A stretch of 25,924 nt of DNA from JBCCJA01 sp039045975. Lineage in GTDB: Bacteria; Planctomycetota; Planctomycetia; Planctomycetales; Planctomycetaceae. Position 1 is the stretch's first letter, and every line of letters begins with the position of its first letter. The position numbers and the translations under genes are program-made. Location: positions 1 to 25,924 of the forward strand of contig JBCCJA010000055.1 of NCBI GenBank assembly GCA_039045975.1. The letters are read 5' to 3'. The notes beneath the pieces were generated by a model. That model did no database searches. It saw only the letters and a list, made by a program, of their open reading frames with translations, and was not told the origin of the DNA. Below, piece after piece: positions 14,328 to 20,243 of the stretch.

Positions 14328-14936
14328 TCACTCCGCGGGTTCATAGAGCCCTTGAGCTTCGATATACGCCGTGACGGCCGCGGGCGTCATGTAGCGGACC
14401 GATCGTCCCGAGCAGACGCGCTGCCGGAGGTCGCTCGAAGAAAGCTCGATCAAAGGCAGCCCGACGACGCGGATACGATCTGCCGACCGACCACCCCAGA
14501 GTTCCGCCAGTTCGTCCGGCTGTGAAATCTCTTCGCCGGGTCGCGTGACCGCGACGACAACGGCGAGTTCGAGGATTTCTTCGGGCTCGCGCCAGTTCGG
14601 CAGGTCGGCCAGTGAGTCGGCCCCCATCAGTAAATACAACTCATCATCGGGCCGTTCGGACCGCAACTCACGCAGGGTGTCGATCGTGTAAGACGGACCG
14701 GAGCGTTTGATTTCGCGGCGGTCGACGACGAACCGCGGGTTCCCGGCCGTCGCGAATTCGAGCATTTCCGCTCGCGCCTTGGCCGGCGTCACGTCGTCGC
14801 GGTCCTTGTGGTACGGGTCGCCGGCCGGGACGAGGCGGACCTCGTCCAAGCTCAAGAGTTCCCGGCACCGCTCGGCGAGCAGCAGATGGCCGTAGTGCAC
14901 CGGGTCGAACGTGCCGCCGAAGATGCCGATTCTCAT
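14328..14936 (-). CDS. nadD: Nicotinate-nucleotide adenylyltransferase
   Basis: 202 residues from the ATG at 14936. The nucleotidyltransferase core is clear: IGIFGGTFDPVHYGHLLLAE (residues 3-22, with the HxGH signature), YLLMGADSLADLPNWREP, then LIELSSSDLRQRV in place of the usual ISSTxIR. The length matches bacterial NadD rather than CoaD (PPAT, about 160 residues). It makes deamido-NAD from nicotinate mononucleotide and ATP in the shared last part of the NAD pathway. It lies 17 bp behind the sigma-54 regulator gene, so the two may share a transcript, an unusual partner for an essential gene. The typical planctomycete partners (obg, rsfS, proAB) are absent. Confidence 0.95.
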   Translation of the reverse strand: MRIGIFGGTFDPVHYGHLLLAERCRELLSLDEVRLVPAGDPYHKDRDDVTPAKARAEMLEFATAGNPRFVVDRREIKRSGPSYTIDTLRELRSERPDDELYLLMGADSLADLPNWREPEEILELAVVVAVTRPGEEISQPDELAELWGGRSADRIRVVGLPLIELSSSDLRQRVCSGRSVRYMTPAAVTAYIEAQGLYEPAE

Positions 14937-14953
14937 AGCGCGACCGCCCGGCG

Positions 14954-16393
14954 TTACCGGAGCCCGTAACTCTTAATTTTTCGATACAGCGTCCGCTCGC
15001 CGATGCCGAGCATGCGGGCCGCGTCTTCACGCTTCCCGCCGGTGATCTCGAGTGCCCGTTCGATATAATACCGCTCCACGTCGTCGAGCGAGCGGCCGAC
15101 GAGCGTGTCGGCCCCGGTCTCGACGCCCGCCCCGACGAGCCCGTCGACGACCTCGCGGGCCGACTCGTCGGGCGGCCCTTCCGGCTCGGGCCCGGCGAGC
15201 GGGGCGATCTCTTCCGGCAGGTCGTCGCGGTCGAGCACGCCGTCTAGGTCGAGCACGATCATCCGTTCGACCGTGTTCCTTAATTGGCGGATGTTTCCGG
15301 GCCAGTCGTACGACATCAACGCCCTGCGGGCCGACCGGGTGAAGCCGGTCACCTCTTTGCCGGTCCGCTCCGACAGGTCTTTCTTAAAATGATCGAGCAG
15401 CAGCGGGATGTCGCCGCGACGCTCTCTCAGCGGCGGCAGGTCGAGCGAGACGACGTTCAGGCGGAAATAGAGATCCTCGCGGAACGATTTCTCCGCGACC
15501 ATCTTCTTCAGGTCGGCGTTCGTCGCGGCGATCAGCCGGACGTTGATCGGCCGCTCGTCGTTCGCGCCGAGGCGGGTGATCTTCCGCTCCTCGAGCACCC
15601 GCAGCAGCTTGACCTGGATCGCCATCGGCATCTCGCCGACCTCGTCGAGGAACAGCGTCCCGCCGTTCGCGTACTCGAACTTGCCGATCCGCTTCCCGAT
15701 CGCCCCGGTGAACGCCCCCGCCTCGTGTCCGAACAGTTCCGATTCGAGGATCGACTCCGGCAACGCCGCGACGTTCAGCGGCACGAACGGCTTGTCCTTC
15801 CGCGGGCTGTTCTGGTGCAGGGCCCGGGCGGCGAGTTCCTTGCCGGTGCCGTTCTCGCCGGCGATCAGCACGGTGCTGTCGGTCGGAGCCGCCGCCTTCA
15901 GCAGCGTGAGCACCTTGTTCATCGACGGGGCCGTGCCGACGACGCCCTCGAAGCCGAACTTCTCGTCGAGCCTCGCCGCGAGTTCGGCGTTTTGCTTGAT
16001 CAGGCGGACGCGGTTGGACGCCTTCTCGACCGCCTCCCGCAGCTCCTGCACATCCAGCGGCTTGGTCAGGTACGTGTAGGCCCCGTGCTGCATCGCGGTG
16101 ACGGCCGAGCTGATCGAGCCATGTCCGGTCACGACGATCACCTCGGCGTCGGGCAGCTCCTCGCGGGTCTTCGTCAACACGCCGAGCCCGTCGACCTCGT
16201 CGAGGACCATGTCGGTGACGACGATGTCGAAATTGTCAGACTCGATCCGCGAGACGGCCTGCTCGCCCGTGGACGCGACGACACACTCGGCCCCGACGAC
16301 TTTCAGGCTGTCACAGACGGCCTGGGCGTGCGATTCGTCGCGGTCGACGACGAGCACGGCGAGTGAAGACGCAGGTGTTTTCGCGGCAGCCAT
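14954..16393 (-). CDS. Sigma-54-dependent response regulator (NtrC family)
   Basis: 479 residues from the ATG at 16393. An N-terminal receiver domain (about 11-125) keeps phospho-acceptor Asp61, Thr89 and Lys111, though the acidic pair is DRD at 17-19 rather than DD. The AAA+ domain (about 148-380) has Walker A GENGTGKE (179-186), the sigma-54 loop GAFTGA (226-231), Walker B GGTLFLDEV (Asp250-Glu251) and the arginine-rich PPLRERRGDIPLL. A linker of Glu/Pro leads to a Fis-type helix-turn-helix (435-479: DAARMLGIGERTLYRKIKSYGL). It should drive RNA polymerase-sigma54 at enhancer-bound promoters once phosphorylated. No histidine kinase is next to it, so it is an orphan here. It precedes nadD. 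Confidence 0.95.
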   Translation of the reverse strand: MAAAKTPASSLAVLVVDRDESHAQAVCDSLKVVGAECVVASTGEQAVSRIESDNFDIVVTDMVLDEVDGLGVLTKTREELPDAEVIVVTGHGSISSAVTAMQHGAYTYLTKPLDVQELREAVEKASNRVRLIKQNAELAARLDEKFGFEGVVGTAPSMNKVLTLLKAAAPTDSTVLIAGENGTGKELAARALHQNSPRKDKPFVPLNVAALPESILESELFGHEAGAFTGAIGKRIGKFEYANGGTLFLDEVGEMPMAIQVKLLRVLEERKITRLGANDERPINVRLIAATNADLKKMVAEKSFREDLYFRLNVVSLDLPPLRERRGDIPLLLDHFKKDLSERTGKEVTGFTRSARRALMSYDWPGNIRQLRNTVERMIVLDLDGVLDRDDLPEEIAPLAGPEPEGPPDESAREVVDGLVGAGVETGADTLVGRSLDDVERYYIERALEITGGKREDAARMLGIGERTLYRKIKSYGLR

Positions 16394-16473
16394 GCGACGA
16401 TTGTCACATCGGCAGTCGCCGCGTCAACGCCGCGGTCGCCAAACAGGCAGCGTCAGATTGGCGGTCCGAGGAA

Positions 16474-16656
16474 TCACTCGGACGGCAGAAGTCTGGCGAG
16501 CGACTCGGCCTGACGGCTGTAGACGGTCGAGCGGTGGTGGAAGAATTTCTTCTTCGTGTCGCTCTTCGCCCGGTCGCGCAGGCCTGCGTATTTCTTCGCC
16601 AACGCCTCTTTGACGCCGATCAGGTTCTTTGTCTTCTTCTGGGCGGACGGCGACAT
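16474..16656 (-). CDS. Small Lys-rich hypothetical protein
   Basis: 60 residues from the ATG at 16656, with GGAG six bases upstream. The sequence is strongly basic: KKTKNLIGVKEALAKKYAGLRDRAKSDTKKKFFHHRSTVYSRQAESLARLL. It should form two amphipathic helices joined at KKKFFHHR, and retains AAG/AAA Lys codons in a GC-rich genome with G/C in the third position, both signs of real coding. I recognise similar short proteins in planctomycetes but no named family. The charge suggests nucleic-acid or ribosome association. It lies 122 bp behind the ABC ATPase, and its Shine-Dalgarno is inside an inverted repeat (16662-16711), so its translation may be controlled by leader folding. Confidence 0.72.
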   Translation of the reverse strand: MSPSAQKKTKNLIGVKEALAKKYAGLRDRAKSDTKKKFFHHRSTVYSRQAESLARLLPSE

Positions 16657-16661
16657 GACAG

Positions 16662-16711
16662 ACTCCGGGCTGCGGCCCGAATGCAGGCCTCTCGATTGCG
16701 GGCCGCGGAGT
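16662..16711 (-). promoter_or_regulatory. Leader hairpin that buries the Shine-Dalgarno of the 60-aa gene
   Basis: Inner arms CGGCCCG (16673-16679) and CGGGCCG (16699-16705) and outer arms ACTCCG (16662-16667) and CGGAGT (16706-16711) are perfect, with five unpaired bases on one side. On the transcript the outer stem contains the GGAG that precedes the ATG at 16656, so a folded leader would block the ribosome. Confidence 0.5.
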
Positions 16712-16778
16712 GTAGCGACGCGTCCTTACGTTGCGAAGCGTGCGGAGTTGCCTCCCGTACGTCGCGTCCCCTGAAGCG

Positions 16779-17852
16779 CTACTGCTGTTTGCCCTTCGTC
16801 AGCTCCATGAAGGCCGTTTCGAGGTTCACCTCTTCCTCGCGGAACTGGGTGATGCGGTGGCCCGCCTCCCAGAGCCGTTGCGGCAGGTCGGCGTAGTCCT
16901 CGACGTGTTTGTGCAGCACGGCGGTGATCAGCCCGTCGGGGGCGACGGTCACGAGCGAGGTCTCGTCGCACTCCTCGAGCAGCCGCGCGGCCGCCTCGGC
17001 CGATGTGGTCGACGTAGAAAGGCGAGCGGTGGGCGTAAGCCCTCCGGTCGGTGGACCATCCGGGGCGCCCCCACTCGACCCACCGGAGGACTCACGCCCA
17101 CCGCTCGCCCCTGTTCGCTGTTCCCCGTTCGCCGTTCCCTGCTCGCTCTCACGGACGCGGATTTCGAGCGTCACGGCCTCGCGGGCCTTCCGCATGACCT
17201 CGCGGACGTCGCCGTCGACGAGCAGCTCGCCCTTCTCGATCATCCCGACCCGCGTACAGACGTCGGCCAGTTCCGGCAGGATGTGGCTGGAGACGATGAC
17301 CGTCTTCTTCATCTCACCGAGGCGACGCAGGAGGTTGCGGATTTCGATGCGGGCCCGCGGATCGAGACCGCTGGCCGGCTCGTCGAGGAGCAACACCTGC
17401 GGCTCGTGCAGCAGCGTCCGCGCGAGGCCGACCCGCTGCGTCTGGCCGCGGGAGAGCTCGTTGACCATCGCGTCGCGTTTGAACGCCATGTCGACGAGTT
17501 CGAGCTTCTCCTCGGCGACCTTCCGGCGGGCCGACGCGTCGATGTGGTATGCGGCGGCGAAGAATTCGAGGTATTCGAGGACGGTCATGTCCTCGTACAC
17601 GCCGAACAGGTCGGGCATGTAACCGACGAGCCGGCGGATCTCGCGGGGTTTCGTGTAGATGCTCTCGCCACAGACGTAAGCCTCGCCGTGGTCGGGCGGG
17701 AGCAGCGTCGCGATCATCCGCATCGTCGTCGTCTTGCCCGACCCGTTCGGGCCGATGAAGCCGAACACGTCGCCCGGCTCGAGCCGGAGGTCGATCGCGT
17801 CGACGGCGACGAGGTCGCCGTAACGCTTGGTGAGCTTGCGGGTTTCGATCAT
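16779..17852 (-). CDS. ABC transporter ATP-binding protein with an inserted repeat
   Basis: 357 residues from the ATG at 17852; a GTG at 17873 would add seven. The ABC ATPase core is complete: Walker A GPNGSGKT (34-41), Q-loop region GYMPDLFGVY, signature LSRGQ (133-137), Walker B LLLDEP (154-159) and H-loop His190. It resembles the drug/gliding/ABC-2 exporter ATPases (CcmA/NatA-like). Residues about 236-280 (ESEQGTANGEQ through GGLTPTAR) are an oddity: a Gly/Ser/Thr-rich insertion encoded by a heptamer tandem repeat and a long palindrome, inside the C-terminal regulatory part. The flanking beta strands (VTLEIRV before, SAEAAARLLEEC after) are normal. No permease gene is adjacent, so its membrane partner must be elsewhere. 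The insertion keeps the reading frame and lies outside the catalytic core. Confidence 0.92.
   Translation of the reverse strand: MIETRKLTKRYGDLVAVDAIDLRLEPGDVFGFIGPNGSGKTTTMRMIATLLPPDHGEAYVCGESIYTKPREIRRLVGYMPDLFGVYEDMTVLEYLEFFAAAYHIDASARRKVAEEKLELVDMAFKRDAMVNELSRGQTQRVGLARTLLHEPQVLLLDEPASGLDPRARIEIRNLLRRLGEMKKTVIVSSHILPELADVCTRVGMIEKGELLVDGDVREVMRKAREAVTLEIRVRESEQGTANGEQRTGASGGRESSGGSSGGAPDGPPTGGLTPTARLSTSTTSAEAAARLLEECDETSLVTVAPDGLITAVLHKHVEDYADLPQRLWEAGHRITQFREEEVNLETAFMELTKGKQQ
17021..17109. repeat. Long inverted repeat inside the ABC ATPase gene
   Basis: Arms 17021-17048 and 17082-17109 match at 26 of 28 positions, with a 33-base loop. The left arm begins GGCGAGC and contains GGGCGTAAGCCC; the same core occurs in the repeat at 22599-22700. 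It is translated in frame as residues 248-278 of the ABC protein. Confidence 0.88.
17110..17144. repeat. Heptamer tandem repeat in the ABC ATPase gene
   Basis: Four heptamers (CCTGTTC, GCTGTTC, CCCGTTC, GCCGTTC) lie end to end at 17110-17137, and a fifth degenerate CCTGCTC follows. On the coding strand the units read GAAC plus three bases. They abut the palindrome directly. The tract codes for part of ESEQGTANGEQRT. Confidence 0.85.
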
Positions 17853-17930
17853 CGGTCGTCGGTGCGGCGTCACGGCGTTTCGAGCCGATACTGTGACGCC
17901 CGCCGCGTGGCGACGCGAGGCCGCACGACG

Positions 17931-19085
17931 TCAGCCGGCCGTCGTCGCCGCCTGCCCCAGGCGGGGCGGCCCATCGAAGACGAAGTGGCGTTTCAGCCGC
18001 AAGAACCGCGACTCGATCACGAACGAGGCCCGCGCCAGCAGGTACGAAACGCCGACGGTGAACGCCATGAAGACCAGCCACGTCGTCCAGTAGTTCCCCG
18101 CCGTGACGGCGATGTCGCCGAGCGTCCGCAGGAACACGATCTGCAACAGCCCGTGGAACACATAGACGCCGTAACTGACGCGTCCGAGTTCCGCGAGCGG
18201 CCGCCACGTCAGCACTCGCGAGACGAACGGCGACGGCGCGACGGCGGTCGCGACGACGCCGACGCAGGCCCCGGCCACCAACGGCGGCGCCACCGTCGAC
18301 ACCACCGGATCGAAGCAGAACAGATTCCCGCTGACGACGAACCACGCCGCGAGCGACGCGAAGCAAACCGCGCCGAGCCTCCCGGCCCGTTTCAACACGA
18401 CGTCGGGCGCGGGTCCCCGCAACGCGACGGCCAGCCACGCGCCGGCGACCAACGCGTCGAGCTTGCACCACGTCAGGTAGTAGGGCGCGTAAGTCCCGAT
18501 CGCCGCGAGCGACGCGAACCGGGCCGGCGTCGCGACCAGAAGTGTGACAACGCACAGACGCTTCAAGCCGGCCGGGCCGAGGGTCGCGACCGCGAGCGGC
18601 CAGACGAGGTAGAACTGCTCCTCGATCGCCAGCGACCAGAAGTGGGCGAAATTAAGCGTCTCGCCCCGGAACGAGGCGGGGCCCGTGTAGGCCAACGGCA
18701 CGTTCGCGAAATAGGTCCACAGCCAGCCCGAGGCGATGCCGTCCTCGGCGGCGGACGGCGCGACGGCCGGCAGGACGACGAACACCGCGGCCAACACCCC
18801 GAAATAGAGCGGGAAAATTCTCAACGCGCGGCGGGCGTAGAAGTTTTTATAGAATCCGTCACGCCCGCGGGTATCGAGCAGAATGCCCGTAATGAGGAAT
18901 CCGCTCACGCAGAAGAACAGGTCGACGCCGACCCAGCCGACGTCGCAGAGGGCCTGGACCAAACCGCTGAGCGGGCCGACCGCCGGGACCCGGCCGCCGA
19001 AGTGGATCGCCAGGACCGCGAAGATCGCCGCCCCGCGGACGCCGTCGAGTTCCGCAATGTGCCGCCGGCCGGCCGGGACGTTCAT
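17931..19085 (-). CDS. Acyltransferase family 3 membrane protein
   Basis: 384 residues from the ATG at 19085, overlapping the previous gene's stop (ATGA). It has the acyltransferase-3 (OafA/YrhL, PF01757) signature: R17 and H28 ten residues apart in the first helix (DGVRGAAIFAVLAIHF), VDLFFCVSGFLITGILL, YARRALRIFPLYFGVL, HFWSLAIEEQFYLVWP and ELGRVSYGVYVFHGLLQ, over about ten membrane helices. The family transfers acetyl or other acyl groups from a cytosolic donor to extracytoplasmic glycans, lipids or peptides. The target is not known. Co-translation with the His-rich membrane protein upstream suggests a joint role in modifying a lipid or envelope molecule. There is no appended SGNH domain. 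Confidence 0.92.
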   Translation of the reverse strand: MNVPAGRRHIAELDGVRGAAIFAVLAIHFGGRVPAVGPLSGLVQALCDVGWVGVDLFFCVSGFLITGILLDTRGRDGFYKNFYARRALRIFPLYFGVLAAVFVVLPAVAPSAAEDGIASGWLWTYFANVPLAYTGPASFRGETLNFAHFWSLAIEEQFYLVWPLAVATLGPAGLKRLCVVTLLVATPARFASLAAIGTYAPYYLTWCKLDALVAGAWLAVALRGPAPDVVLKRAGRLGAVCFASLAAWFVVSGNLFCFDPVVSTVAPPLVAGACVGVVATAVAPSPFVSRVLTWRPLAELGRVSYGVYVFHGLLQIVFLRTLGDIAVTAGNYWTTWLVFMAFTVGVSYLLARASFVIESRFLRLKRHFVFDGPPRLGQAATTAG

Positions 19086-20146
19086 GCCTTCGCGGCCGGG
19101 GCGGCCTGCTTCGGCCGACGCCAGATCACCGTGTCGGTGATGTAGTGATGGAAATTAATCGTCTGGTACAGCAGGACGGAGGCGGCCGGGACGGCGGCGA
19201 GGAAGCTCGATTCGAGCGTCCAGGCGGTCGCGGCGTAAAACCCGGTCGAGATCGTCAGGCAGAGGGCAAAATAACCGATTGCCCGTCCGGTCCGCGGTTG
19301 GCTCAGCCATGAAAGCAGCCACGCCTTCGGGTCGACGCCGCCCTTAAACCGACGTTGATTGAAGGCCCAGACGATCATGATGTACTGGGCGTTGTGCCAG
19401 ACGTTGATCGCCAGCCAGCCGAAATTAATATCGGTAATCGCGTAGTAGCCGATGTAGAAGATTGTGTGGTGCGTCAACAGATAGATCGTGACGGTCGGGT
19501 TCCAGCGGCCGTCCTCGCGGGCCCGGAACGTCTCCCAGACCCACCACAGCATCGACACGGCCGCGAACGCGCCGGCGACGGCGAGCACGACCTCGCTGAC
19601 CGGCATGAACCAGCATTCGAGGCCGAGGAACGTGTCGGGGTTCTGACGGCTCCGCCACAGCACGCCGAACAGCGGCACGGCGTAGAGGGCGGTGACGGCG
19701 GCGCGGTCGTGGACGGCGCCGGCCTCGATGCCCGACTTCTTACTCAGGATGCGGAAGATGCCGTAGCTTTGCCGCGTGTAGTGCAGCCACTGCCAGTAGA
19801 AATACAGGCTCACCACCGACCACGCGCCGAGCCCGTACACCATCGCGCCGACGCCGGCGACGACGAGCGGCGGGAGGTAGTAGATCAGGAAGCGGTTCTT
19901 CCGCCGGCTCTCGGCGTCGAACGTCAACCGCGTGAACGTCGAGATCACGTGGTGATACCCGAGCAGCCACAGGTCGAGCAGCAATAGCGTCGGGAACAAC
20001 GCCGGCGCGACGACGACGGCGTAACCGGCCGTGATCGCGAGAAACGCGACGCCGGTCACGAGGACCGAGTCGAACGTGAACACGCGGGGCGCTTCGACGC
20101 TGCCGACCTGCGGAATCGGCGCGGCGGGGGCGGTCGTGGGGTGCAT
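19082..20146 (-). CDS. Histidine-rich multipass membrane protein of unknown function
   Basis: 354 residues from the ATG at 20146, with an excellent Shine-Dalgarno (GGAGGA, six to seven bases away). After a short Pro/Ala tail come about eight hydrophobic helices. Polar, strictly patterned His-containing blocks lie at their ends: LLGYHHVISTFTRL (near residue 65), WQWLHYTRQSYGIF (near 122), YLLTHHTIFYIGYY, INVWHNAQYIMIVWAFNQRRF and NFHHYITDTVIWRRPK near the C-terminus. Paired HH and WHN motifs at membrane faces are what di-metal membrane oxygenases and hydroxylases show, but the spacing does not match the desaturase HxxxH/HxxHH set and I do not recognise a named family. An alternative is a carotene-dioxygenase-like (Brp/Blh) fold. 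It is translationally coupled to an acyltransferase. Confidence 0.8.
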   Translation of the reverse strand: MHPTTAPAAPIPQVGSVEAPRVFTFDSVLVTGVAFLAITAGYAVVVAPALFPTLLLLDLWLLGYHHVISTFTRLTFDAESRRKNRFLIYYLPPLVVAGVGAMVYGLGAWSVVSLYFYWQWLHYTRQSYGIFRILSKKSGIEAGAVHDRAAVTALYAVPLFGVLWRSRQNPDTFLGLECWFMPVSEVVLAVAGAFAAVSMLWWVWETFRAREDGRWNPTVTIYLLTHHTIFYIGYYAITDINFGWLAINVWHNAQYIMIVWAFNQRRFKGGVDPKAWLLSWLSQPRTGRAIGYFALCLTISTGFYAATAWTLESSFLAAVPAASVLLYQTINFHHYITDTVIWRRPKQAAPAAKA

Positions 20147-20227
20147 AGCGGATCCTCCGCGGGCATGTAGCCCACGCGGGGGACGCTTGCGCGAAAAAAC
20201 TCGGGCGGCCTCGATCTGAGGGCCCGG

Positions 20228-20243
20228 TGCCGGTCAGCCGGCA
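20228..20243 (-). other. Hairpin at the end of the 758-aa gene
   Basis: TGCCGG and CCGGCA pair around four bases and straddle the stop codon at 20234-20236 of the minus-strand gene. No T-tract follows on the minus strand. The 87 bp gap to the His-rich gene also holds that gene's Shine-Dalgarno and probably its promoter. Confidence 0.25.

Noticed and set aside
16731..19145. An 804-codon open frame on the plus strand
   Set aside because: It runs antisense across an ABC ATPase and an acyltransferase with clear motifs. Its translation is Arg/Asp/Glu/His-rich and without domains, as expected of a shadow frame at 70% GC.
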